A stretch of 64,000 nucleotides of DNA from Treponema bryantii (GTDB lineage Bacteria > Spirochaetota > Spirochaetia > Treponematales > Treponemataceae). Below the pieces are notes generated by a model. It made no database searches. It was not told where the DNA came from and worked only from the letters and a program-made list of their open reading frames with translations. Both the position numbers and the translations under genes were made by a program. The stretch spans positions 62,001 to 126,000 of the forward strand of contig NZ_FORI01000001.1 in assembly GCF_900113965.1 (NCBI RefSeq), given 5' to 3'. This document shows, one piece after another, positions 50,876 to 58,473 of this stretch (positions are counted from its first letter, which is position 1; each line of letters starts with the position of its first letter).

Positions 50876-51463
50876 ATGAAAAAAATCGTTTTGGCATTGG
50901 CGGGGGCAGTTTGTCTGCTTTTTGCTTCTTGTGCTTCAAATCAGTTTAACAGTTTTAGCGAGTTTCCGGTTATTGAGTCGGGAGATTTAGATTCTGGACG
51001 CTATATTGTTTTGGGTGAGGTTTCTGGAGCAAGCAATCTTTCTATGACAAACGAGGAATATTCAAAGCTTATCAGCAATGAATTTGCTTATGAACCACAG
51101 AATATTAATGTAAAATTTGGTAATGATAGCGGCGAGTACGGATTTATTGGAAAACGCGCAACTATCAAGATGAACGTGTTTGAGCGTTCTGCTGCTCTTG
51201 CTGAATATAAGATGATTCAGACAGCTAAGTTTAATGGTGCCGATGCTATCATCTGTTTTAAGTCTGAAACTAAGGTTGAAAACAGCTACAAAACTACAAT
51301 TGTAAAAACTTATGTTTCTGGTCTTGCTGTAAAAGTAAAGGCAGACAGCGGCTATTCAATTAAGACTCCTGTTGAAGAAGTTGAAGCTCCGGCCGTAGAA
51401 GAGACTGAACCTGAGTCTGTTTCTGATTCAGATGATGATGAGGTTTCTGAAGTTTCGGAATAA
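50876..51463 (+). CDS. Small envelope lipoprotein of unknown function
   Basis: 195 residues with a clear lipobox, LLFASC near residue 19. The body contains GRYIVLGEVSGAS near residue 41 and AEYKMIQTAKFNGADAIICF near residue 104, followed by a highly acidic Ser/Glu-rich tail. The tyrosine-lysine-alanine segment resembles treponemal putative lipoproteins, but I do not recognise a named family. A GGGGG site precedes the ATG. It ends three bases from the convergent SARP-type gene. Confidence 0.7.
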   Translation: MKKIVLALAGAVCLLFASCASNQFNSFSEFPVIESGDLDSGRYIVLGEVSGASNLSMTNEEYSKLISNEFAYEPQNINVKFGNDSGEYGFIGKRATIKMNVFERSAALAEYKMIQTAKFNGADAIICFKSETKVENSYKTTIVKTYVSGLAVKVKADSGYSIKTPVEEVEAPAVEETEPESVSDSDDDEVSEVSE

Positions 51464-51466
51464 CCG

Positions 51467-52501
51467 TTATTTTTTGAGCGCCTTCTGTTCGAGGAAGGCG
51501 GCGGTTTCTTCGGCCCAGCTGAACTGGCTCATAAACTCGCCGGCAAAGCTTTTTATGGCTGGTGAATCGCCGGCAAGAAAATCATAATAATCGCACTTAA
51601 TAACTTCCGGATTAATTCGGAAGTTATTATATTCAGCAATGAAAAAGTTCTGAATTTCCAGATCACCCAGAGTATGCTTTATATCAACAATAAGATTTCG
51701 CAGGCTGCTTCCGTAGCGCGCTGAATCTGCATGATCACCATAAAGAACTGTAAGCAGCTCCTTTGTTTTTACCGAACTACCCTTTTTATAAATCAGATAA
51801 CCTAAAAGCTCATCACTCTTAGAACGTGAAAACTTTACAACCTTGTTTTCGTAAATCAATGTGAAATTACCAAAGGTTTTAACCTCAAGACTCTGCTTCT
51901 GTTTTTTAAGAAACTGAATATGATTTTTTTCGATGCGGCGTTTGTAAAGGGCAAGCCAGAACATCAGCACTGCCATTATCACTGAGTTGGCTAATCCGGA
52001 AACTCCAAAAGCTGTGTACAGGCCAGGTGCCATACATCCGATTGTAATTGTCAAACCCAGCAGAAAAAGTATTGGTGAAAAAGAACAAACCGCAAGAACG
52101 ATGATGGCCGTAATACAGGCTGTGATAAATCCATTGAAGTATAATCCATCTAAAAATGTATAAACTGCCTGACCGAAAATCACATACATCATCACATACA
52201 ATGGAACAGCACTTCTTATGTAAACTTTTGCACGATCTATATCTTTCTTCTGTTTAGTTGCAAAGAACGTGTAAATACAGAGAATCGCATAAACTGCATA
52301 ATAGATTAAAGAATGACTGTGCTTAGGTAATTCTTTATAAAATAGAATTGTATACAAGGATAAAAAGAATAGCGAAAAACAAAACAGAATAATACTTGCA
52401 ATATGGACTATAATTCGATTTGATTCACCCATGTCGGCCAAATCAATGTTGGAAATGAAATATCGGCTTTTATATTTTTCTATTACATTTTTGAAAATCA
52501 T
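51467..52501 (-). CDS. Membrane-anchored SARP/OmpR-type transcriptional regulator
   Basis: 344 residues from ATG 52501. Residues 30-205 hold about six membrane segments with no receiver domain. The C-terminal part is a winged-helix domain of the SARP type: LEVKTFGNFTLIYENKVV near 227, FSRSKSDELLGYLIYKKGSS, YGSSLRNLIVDIKHTLGDL, CDYYDFLAGDSPAIKSFAGE and FMSQFSWAE at the end. In Clostridia this domain usually follows a receiver. Here it looks like a one-component, ToxR-like membrane regulator. TATAAT lies six bases before the ATG; the in-frame upstream start at 52561 lacks a site. Confidence 0.75.
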   Translation of the reverse strand: MIFKNVIEKYKSRYFISNIDLADMGESNRIIVHIASIILFCFSLFFLSLYTILFYKELPKHSHSLIYYAVYAILCIYTFFATKQKKDIDRAKVYIRSAVPLYVMMYVIFGQAVYTFLDGLYFNGFITACITAIIVLAVCSFSPILFLLGLTITIGCMAPGLYTAFGVSGLANSVIMAVLMFWLALYKRRIEKNHIQFLKKQKQSLEVKTFGNFTLIYENKVVKFSRSKSDELLGYLIYKKGSSVKTKELLTVLYGDHADSARYGSSLRNLIVDIKHTLGDLEIQNFFIAEYNNFRINPEVIKCDYYDFLAGDSPAIKSFAGEFMSQFSWAEETAAFLEQKALKK

Positions 52502-52557
52502 GCCTAAATTATAACATGGGTTATTCAAAATTCCACAAATTTGTGCTGATTTGGTGC

Positions 52558-52710
52558 TCAAATTTTGTTTTTTGTGTGCTGATTCTGTGCTTTTTCGCTT
52601 ATAAAATTAGCATAACGACTAAACTTGTTGAGAGTGTTTCCACCAGAATGACCCTGGTAATACATAGACTTGCGGAAGTCGGAGAGAGAGTTATTTATAA
52701 AAGTTTGCAT
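52558..52710 (-). CDS. Predicted 50-residue small protein upstream of the membrane SARP regulator
   Basis: The ATG at 52710 is preceded by AAAGGAGG nine bases upstream, the strongest ribosome binding site of the region. The product is MQTFINNSLSDFRKSMYYQG, followed by 30 further polar residues (with GHSGGNTLNKFSRY) to a TGA at 52558-52560. It is basic and soluble, without a signal peptide. It ends 57 bases before the SARP-type start. TATAAA lies upstream. No family is recognised. Confidence 0.55.
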   Translation of the reverse strand: MQTFINNSLSDFRKSMYYQGHSGGNTLNKFSRYANFISEKAQNQHTKNKI

Positions 52711-52753
52711 AAACGAAAACCTCCTTTATCATTCGTTTATAGTTTTAAGTTCC

Positions 52754-52790
52754 TGCCCGAAGCCCCTCACGGTTTCGGGCACTTTTTTTA
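52754..52790 (+). terminator. Plus-strand terminator with no visible upstream gene
   Basis: TGCCCGAA and TTCGGGCA form an 8-bp stem and are followed by ACTTTTTTT on the plus strand. Yet no plus-strand gene lies between 51463 and it. Either it stops read-through from the lipoprotein gene, or it ends an antisense or small RNA opposite the small ORF. Confidence 0.65.
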
Positions 52791-52848
52791 TTTTTGAAAA
52801 ACAGTATTCGTGATAGAATTAAATCAGTTATTAAACTAAGGAGTCCCC

Positions 52849-54093
52849 ATGAAGAAAACCAGATTTCTTTTTTCTGTATTATTTCTCAATACATTTTTGT
52901 GTTTGTTTGTTTTAGCCTGCAAGAATAATTCTGCACCTGATGAAAGTCCTTCACCTGAAGTTCCTGAAATAAGCGATGAAGAGTTTATTGCAGAATTTAT
53001 TGAAGGCTATGAACTGTCTGAAGCCAGAGTTGTAAGAACTAAAAAAACTTCTACAATGAACGCTTACACGATAATTTATCCTTCGAAAGATCCATATGGC
53101 AATGATATAATGCTTTCAGCAGTTATTTCTGTAAGTCCTGCGATTACAGCTGATAATCCTGCGAAGGGACTGGTTCTTTATAATCATGCGACAATCAACA
53201 AGGCAACAGAGTGCCCTTCGAGAAGCGATTTAGGGGAACAGAAAATGATTGCTGCCTTTTTCCCGGTTATTACAATTTCTCCAGATTATTATGGCTTTGG
53301 CTGTACAGAGAAAGAACATCAGGCATACTGTATTGGTGCCGCAAATGCTCAGGCTAGCGTGGATGCACTTATAGCGGCAAAAAAACTTCTTCCTGAATTA
53401 GGTTATTCTGATTATGGCACTAAGCTTTTTAATATGGGTTATTCTCAGGGCGGTCAAACAACAATGGCTGTTCTTAAGCTTGTTACACAAAAGTATCCGG
53501 AAATAAAAATTACAAAAACCTTTGCAGGTGCGGGCCCTTATGATCTTGGAGTGTTTTATGAAACGTTCCTTACACAATCTAATGTAATTATGCCTAGTGC
53601 GATAATTGATGTGCTTTATTCATACAATAAATATTATGAAGAACTTGGTTTTCAACTAAATCAACTGTTTACAGATAAAATTATTAATGATTTTGATAAA
53701 TGGTTTGATAGTAAAAAATATGACAGTGGTCAAATTAATTCATATTTAGGCAACTTAAATAAGGATGATATTTTTACTGATGCAGTACTCGACAAGGATT
53801 CTGAGATCACAAAAAAACTGATGGCAGCTTTTAAGAAGGATTCAATCTTATACGACTGGACTCCTGCTACCGATGAAAGTATTTATCTCTATCATCATAA
53901 AAAAGATGAAACTGTTCCTGTTGAAACAACAGAAGCGCTTGAGGCTTTTCTGAAGGAAAAGGGGCTTGGTGATTCTACCTTCAAAGTTGATATTGATGAA
54001 ACAACTCCTGCCTCAAACTACAGTTATCATGTAGCTGGTATTACGCCATTTTTATTAGCAGTACAATCTCAGGCAACAAGTTTGTTGCAATAA
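52849..54093 (+). CDS. Lipase/esterase-like lipoprotein
   Basis: 414 residues with lipobox VLAC (Cys24). The alpha/beta-hydrolase elbow is Ser199 in FNMGYSQGGQTTM. VLYNHATINKATECPSRSD near residue 106 contains the oxyanion region. Candidates for acid and histidine are HHKKDETVP near 347 and NYSYHVAGI near 386. It resembles secretory lipases. It should be envelope-anchored. An AAGGAG site is present. The function is assigned only at family level. Confidence 0.78.
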   Translation: MKKTRFLFSVLFLNTFLCLFVLACKNNSAPDESPSPEVPEISDEEFIAEFIEGYELSEARVVRTKKTSTMNAYTIIYPSKDPYGNDIMLSAVISVSPAITADNPAKGLVLYNHATINKATECPSRSDLGEQKMIAAFFPVITISPDYYGFGCTEKEHQAYCIGAANAQASVDALIAAKKLLPELGYSDYGTKLFNMGYSQGGQTTMAVLKLVTQKYPEIKITKTFAGAGPYDLGVFYETFLTQSNVIMPSAIIDVLYSYNKYYEELGFQLNQLFTDKIINDFDKWFDSKKYDSGQINSYLGNLNKDDIFTDAVLDKDSEITKKLMAAFKKDSILYDWTPATDESIYLYHHKKDETVPVETTEALEAFLKEKGLGDSTFKVDIDETTPASNYSYHVAGITPFLLAVQSQATSLLQ

Positions 54094-54117
54094 AAATTGT
54101 ATTAATGGAATAAAGAG

Positions 54118-54582
54118 ATGAAAACAAAATACGACGAACTGTGTCTGAATCTTAAAGGAATTACAGAGGGAGAGAGTCACGCTGTTCCGAATATGGCAAA
54201 TGCGGCGGCCCTTCTCTGGCACGCGCTTGAAGATATTAACTGGGCGGGTTTTTATACTATGGAAGCTGAGGGATATCTGCTGCTCGGCCCGTTCCAGGGA
54301 AAGCCGGCATGTATTCGCATTCCGGTAGGCAAAGGTGTTTGCGGCACGGCTGTTGCGGAAAATAAAACTCAGCTGATAAAGGATGTTCACCAGTTTGCGG
54401 GGCATATTGCGTGTGACGCCGCCTCGAATTCGGAAATTGTTGTTCCGCTGCATGATGCGGATGGCAGAATTGTTGGTGTGCTCGACATTGACAGCCCGAG
54501 TGTTGGCAGATTTACCGAAGAAGATCGCACTGGCCTGGAAGAATTTGCACGAATTCTTGAAGCGGCATGTGAATGGAATTAA
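54118..54582 (+). CDS. msrC: Free methionine-(R)-sulfoxide reductase (GAF type)
   Basis: 154 residues. The GAF-fold motifs INWAGFY near residue 40, GPFQGKPACIRIPVGKGVCG (Cys65, Cys75) and HQFAGHIACDAASNSEIVVP (Cys99) are the signature of fRMsr, which reduces free Met-R-sulfoxide using the three cysteines. All three catalytic cysteines are present. It follows the lipase gene by 24 bases. With the OhrR gene nearby it adds to oxidative stress functions. Confidence 0.92.
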   Translation: MKTKYDELCLNLKGITEGESHAVPNMANAAALLWHALEDINWAGFYTMEAEGYLLLGPFQGKPACIRIPVGKGVCGTAVAENKTQLIKDVHQFAGHIACDAASNSEIVVPLHDADGRIVGVLDIDSPSVGRFTEEDRTGLEEFARILEAACEWN

Positions 54583-54674
54583 TTTAAGGACTATGTGGAT
54601 TTACTTTAATCTGCTTAAAGTTTTTAAATACTACTAGAATAAGTTGCGGTTTTTTGATATTATTTACTCTCAGT

Positions 54675-54749
54675 ATGAAAACTGAAGCGTGTTTTGACAT
54701 GATAATTCTCAAAACTAAAACCACTGTTCATACTATTTTTATTTGGTGA
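54675..54749 (+). other. Possible 24-codon leader ORF or small RNA between msrC and carB
   Basis: ATG at 54675 opens 24 codons (MKTEACFDMIILKTKTTVHT, then four more) ending six bases before a strong terminator. TTTACT lies six bases before the ATG, as in the leaderless genes of this window. It could be a leader peptide or merely part of a small transcript. Confidence 0.25.
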
Positions 54750-54754
54750 TTTCT

Positions 54755-54788
54755 AAGGCGGAATTCTTTTGAATTCCGCCTTTTTTTT
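54755..54788 (+). terminator. Rho-independent terminator upstream of carB
   Basis: AAGGCGGAATTC, TTTT loop, GAATTCCGCCTT and eight T in total. It lies about 170 bases past msrC and 190 before carB. Confidence 0.85.
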
Positions 54789-54789
54789 C

Positions 54790-54920
54790 GCTTACGGTGT
54801 AATACGGGGGCGTTACGGGGGTGTCCCCCGCAGAGAGGGTAGCGGAAGCCACCGCAGGGAGCGAGCCGAAGGCGAGCGACCGAGGAGGCTGGAGCGCAGG
54901 GGGAGACTTCCCCCTCCTAA
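54790..54920. repeat. GC-rich dispersed repeat upstream of carB, second copy
   Basis: It shares GGGTAGCGGAA, CCGCAGG, GGAGCG and a GGGGGAGACTTCCCCC hairpin with the element between hsdM and hsdS. With the following element it fills 54790-54946, leaving only 34 bases before carB. Confidence 0.55.
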
Positions 54921-54921
54921 T

Positions 54922-54946
54922 GGTGGTTTCGACAGGCTCAACCACC
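54922..54946. repeat. Dispersed repeat just upstream of carB
   Basis: GGTGGTTTCGACAG followed by GCTCAACCACC, the consensus form of the family. Confidence 0.75.
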
Positions 54947-54980
54947 GCTAAAACAGTTTTTTATAGGAGTTATATAGATT

Positions 54981-57900
54981 ATGAAGAGAACAGACATCAA
55001 AAAGGTTTTGATTATTGGTTCGGGCCCGATTGTTATTGGTCAGGCTTGTGAGTTTGACTATTCGGGAACTCAGGCTTGTAAGGCTTTGCGCGAACTTGGC
55101 TACAAGATTGTACTTGTAAACTCTAACCCGGCTACTATTATGACTGACCCGGTTATGGCGGACGCTACTTACATTGAGCCGCTGAACGTTGAGCGTCTTT
55201 CTCAGATTATTGAAAAGGAACGTCCTGATGCACTTTTGCCAAACCTTGGTGGTCAGACAGGTTTGAATATGGCTATGGAGCTGAACAAGGCCGGCGTTCT
55301 TGATAAATACGGTGTAAAAGTAATTGGTGTAAACCTTGATGCTATTGAGCGCGGTGAGGACCGTGAGATTTTCAAGGAGACTATGAAGTCGCTTGGAATC
55401 GACACTCCTCGCTCGGGAATCTGTCACACTGTTGAAGGTGCTGAAAAGATTGCTGAAGAAATCGGCTTCCCTCTGGTTGTTCGCCCTGCTTATACTATGG
55501 GCGGTCAGGGCGGCGGTTTCTGCTACAATGTTGAAGAGCTGCGCACTATTGTTGCTAACGGTCTTGATCTTTCTATGACTCACCAGTGTTTGATTGAAGA
55601 GTCTATTCTTGGTTGGGAAGAGCTTGAAGTTGAAGTTGTCCGCGACTCTAAGAATCAGATGGTTGCAATCTGTACTATTGAAAATATTGATGCGGTTGGC
55701 GTTCATACCGGTGACTCTTTCTGTGCCGCTCCTTTCATGACGATTGACAAGGATCTGGAAAAGAAGCTTCAGGAAATGGCATTCAAGATTGTTGAAAACA
55801 TCGGTGTTATCGGTGGTACTAACGTTCAGTTTGCTCACAATCCTAAGACTGGCCGTGTTGTTATTATTGAGATTAACCCACGTACTTCTCGTTCTTCTGC
55901 TTTGGCTTCTAAGGCTACCGGCTTCCCTATCGCGCTGATTTCTGCAAAACTTGCCAGTGGTTTGACTCTCGACGAGATTCCTTACTGGCGTGATGGTACT
56001 CTTGAAAAGTATACTTTGGGCGGCGCTCCTGATGGAGACTACGTTGTTCTTAAGTTTGCTCGCTGGGCATTTGAAAAGTTCCGCGGTACAAAGGATGAAC
56101 TTGGAACTTCTATGAAGGCCGTTGGTGAAGTTATGGCCATCGGTAAGAACTTTAAGGAAACTTTCCAGAAGGCTATTCGTGGTCTTGAAAACGGCCGCTC
56201 AGGTCTTGGTTTTGCTAAGGACTTTAATAAGAAGAGTGCTGACGAACTTTGCGAAATGCTTAAGACTGCTTCGAGCGAGCGCTACTTCCAGCTTTATGAG
56301 GCAATTCGTAAGGGTGTTCCTTTGGCTAAGCTTTCTGAAATTACATACGTTAAAGAGTTCTTCCTGCAGCAGATGAAAGAGCTGGTTGATTTGGAAGAGG
56401 AAATGCTTAAGAATCCTGACCGTGTTCCGGAAGATAAGCTTCTTATTCAGGCTAAGAAAGACGGCTTCAGCGACAAGTATTTGTCAAAGATTTTGAAGGT
56501 TGCTGAAAAAGATATCCGCAAGAGACGCAACGAGCTTGGTATTAAAGAAGCATGGCTCCGCGTTCCGGTAAGCGGTGTTGAAAATGCCTGCTACTACTAC
56601 TCAACTTACAATGCAGAAAAAGACACTTCTGTTGCAACAGACAACAAGAAGAAGATTATGATTTTGGGCGGTGGTCCAAACAGAATTGGTCAGGGTATTG
56701 AGTTTGACTACTGCTGCTGTCATGCGGCTATGCAGTTGAAAGAACTCGGCTACGAGACAATCATCGTAAACTGTAACCCAGAAACTGTTTCTACTGACTA
56801 TGATACTTCTGATAAGCTTTACTTCGAGCCAGTTACAACTGAAGATGTTCTTCAGATTTACGAAAAAGAAAAGCCTTTCGGAGTTATCGTACAGTTTGGT
56901 GGACAGACTCCACTTAACATTGCCCGCGAGCTTCAGGAAAACGGCGTAAATATTCTTGGTACAAGCATCGACTCAATTGACATCGCCGAAGACCGCGACC
57001 TCTTCCGCCACATGATGGAAAAATTGGAAATCCCAATGCCAGAAAGCGGAATGGCAATTGACTTCAACGAGGCTAAGGCTTGCGCAGATAAGATCGGTTA
57101 CCCTATCATGATTCGTCCAAGCTTTGTTTTGGGTGGACGCGGTATGGAAGTAATTTATGACGAAGCTACTTTGAAGGAATACGTTGAAAAGGCTGTTGGT
57201 GTAACTCCTGACCGCCCACTTTTGATTGACCGTTTCTTGAAGAATGCTCTTGAATGCGAAGCTGATGCTTTGGCTGATTCAACACATGTTTACATCCCTG
57301 CTGTTATGGAGCACGTTGAGCTTGCCGGTATTCACTCGGGTGACTCAGCTTGTGTAATTCCACCAGTTTCGATTCCAGCTGATAACCTTGCAACAATCAA
57401 AGAATATACAAAGAAGATTGCAGAAAGCCTTCACGTTTGCGGTTTGATGAACATGCAGTACGCAATTGAAAATGGAAAGGTTTATGTAATCGAAGCAAAC
57501 CCACGTGCTTCTCGTACAGTTCCTCTTGTATCAAAGGTTTGTGACACTCAGATGGCCCGCCTTGCAACAAGAATGATGCTTGGTGAATCTTTGGAAAGCC
57601 TCGGCCTCAAAGACAAGAAGATCCCTTACTACGGAGCAAAAGAAGCTGTTCTTCCATGGGCACGCTTCCCTGGAGTTGACCCAATTCTCGGACCTGAAAT
57701 GCGTTCTACTGGTGAAGTTCTTGGCCTTGCTGAGAACTTCCCTCTGGCATTCTACAAGTCACAGGAAGCTGCAGGTTCAGAACTTCCACACGCACCAGCT
57801 GCCTGGGAAAACAAGAAGGTTCTTATTTCCCTCAGCAACAAGGAAGGACAGAAAGATCAGGTTCTCGAAATCGGAAAGACTTTGAAAAACCTCGGCTTCA

Positions 57901-58232
57901 CACTGGTTGGAACACAGGGAACCGCAGACTTCTACAACGCAAACGGAATTAAGTGCGACGTTGTAAACAAGATTGGCGCCGGTCGCCCAGACGTAGTAGA
58001 TATGATTATGAACAAGGAAGTTTGTCTTGTAATCAACACACCAAAAGCAAAGCGCAACTACGCCGAAGACCGCAAGACAATCCGCAAGGCTTGTCTCAAG
58101 TACAAGGTAAGCTACATCACAACAATTGCCGGTGCACTCGCTGCTGTTAAGGGTATTGAGAGTGTAAAGAACGGTAATGGTGGTGAAGGTGGAGTAAAGA
58201 GCCTTCAGGAATACCACAGCTTGATTAAATAA
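54981..58232 (+). CDS. carB: Carbamoyl-phosphate synthase large subunit
   Basis: 1083 residues, matching the usual 1070-1080. Two homologous halves each start with an ATP-grasp unit: KVLIIGSGPIVIGQACEFDY at residue 8 and IMILGGGPNRIGQGIEFDYC near 559. RPAYTMGGQGGGF and RPSFVLGGRGMEV are the carbon/ATP loops. The C-terminal allosteric MGS-like domain is present (VLISLSNKEGQKDQ onward). It makes carbamoyl phosphate for pyrimidine and arginine synthesis with a glutaminase subunit (carA) not in the window. A TAGGAG site is present. Confidence 0.96.
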   Translation: MKRTDIKKVLIIGSGPIVIGQACEFDYSGTQACKALRELGYKIVLVNSNPATIMTDPVMADATYIEPLNVERLSQIIEKERPDALLPNLGGQTGLNMAMELNKAGVLDKYGVKVIGVNLDAIERGEDREIFKETMKSLGIDTPRSGICHTVEGAEKIAEEIGFPLVVRPAYTMGGQGGGFCYNVEELRTIVANGLDLSMTHQCLIEESILGWEELEVEVVRDSKNQMVAICTIENIDAVGVHTGDSFCAAPFMTIDKDLEKKLQEMAFKIVENIGVIGGTNVQFAHNPKTGRVVIIEINPRTSRSSALASKATGFPIALISAKLASGLTLDEIPYWRDGTLEKYTLGGAPDGDYVVLKFARWAFEKFRGTKDELGTSMKAVGEVMAIGKNFKETFQKAIRGLENGRSGLGFAKDFNKKSADELCEMLKTASSERYFQLYEAIRKGVPLAKLSEITYVKEFFLQQMKELVDLEEEMLKNPDRVPEDKLLIQAKKDGFSDKYLSKILKVAEKDIRKRRNELGIKEAWLRVPVSGVENACYYYSTYNAEKDTSVATDNKKKIMILGGGPNRIGQGIEFDYCCCHAAMQLKELGYETIIVNCNPETVSTDYDTSDKLYFEPVTTEDVLQIYEKEKPFGVIVQFGGQTPLNIARELQENGVNILGTSIDSIDIAEDRDLFRHMMEKLEIPMPESGMAIDFNEAKACADKIGYPIMIRPSFVLGGRGMEVIYDEATLKEYVEKAVGVTPDRPLLIDRFLKNALECEADALADSTHVYIPAVMEHVELAGIHSGDSACVIPPVSIPADNLATIKEYTKKIAESLHVCGLMNMQYAIENGKVYVIEANPRASRTVPLVSKVCDTQMARLATRMMLGESLESLGLKDKKIPYYGAKEAVLPWARFPGVDPILGPEMRSTGEVLGLAENFPLAFYKSQEAAGSELPHAPAAWENKKVLISLSNKEGQKDQVLEIGKTLKNLGFTLVGTQGTADFYNANGIKCDVVNKIGAGRPDVVDMIMNKEVCLVINTPKAKRNYAEDRKTIRKACLKYKVSYITTIAGALAAVKGIESVKNGNGGEGGVKSLQEYHSLIK

Positions 58233-58244
58233 ACATCAATAATT

Positions 58245-58274
58245 GTCATCCTCGGGCTTGACCCGGGAATCTTT
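58245..58274. repeat. Dispersed CTCGGGCTTGACCCGGGA element after carB
   Basis: A palindromic element of the GTCATCCTCGGGCTTGACCC type, a REP design known from many bacterial genomes. It directly precedes the terminator. Confidence 0.6.
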
Positions 58275-58276
58275 CG

Positions 58277-58315
58277 AACGCCAGTTCTGACTTCGGTTGG
58301 GGCTGGCGTTTTTTT
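58277..58315 (+). terminator. Rho-independent terminator of carB
   Basis: AACGCCAG and CTGGCGTT form an 8-bp stem and are followed by a T-run of seven in total, 45 bases past the carB stop. Confidence 0.85.
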
Positions 58316-58347
58316 ATAGTAATTCCTATTTTCACATTTTAACAAAT

Positions 58348-58467
58348 GTTCAAGGTCAAAATTTTTGACCTTGAACTATCTTAATACTTTCTATCTTGAG
58401 GTGAAAATTTTGCACTTCAAGTTTTGATTACTTGTTAAATTGGAAGTCACAAATTGTGACTTCCAAT
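58348..58467. repeat. Regular array of three palindromic cassettes downstream of the ORF6N gene
   Basis: Three 27-bp palindromic cores lie at 58349-58375, 58395-58421 and 58440-58466, with start-to-start spacing of 46 and 45 bases. Left arms are TTCAAGGTCAAAA (perfect), CTTGAGGTGAAAA (two imperfect pairs) and, on the plus strand, TTGGAAGTCACAA (perfect). They share length and central-base design with the palindrome inside the ORF6N gene. Read on the minus strand in the gene's register they encode SRSKILTLN, LKCKIFTS and WKSQFVTSN. Confidence 0.75.
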
Positions 58468-58473
58468 TACTCC

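Noticed and set aside
52516-52797. Plus-strand 93-codon ORF opposite the small protein
   Set aside because: It has no ribosome binding site, crosses a terminator hairpin, and the minus strand holds the better-supported small ORF.
54948-55838. Minus-strand 296-codon ORF at the start of carB
   Set aside because: It is an antisense shadow of the highly conserved ATP-grasp domain of carB.
57777-58217. Minus-strand 146-codon ORF at the end of carB
   Set aside because: It lies entirely within carB coding sequence, which has intact family motifs there.
58348-58467. Three evenly spaced palindromes considered as a CRISPR remnant or tandem terminators
   Set aside because: Units differ in sequence, have no T-runs, no cas genes, and match the palindrome in the adjacent gene in length and register.
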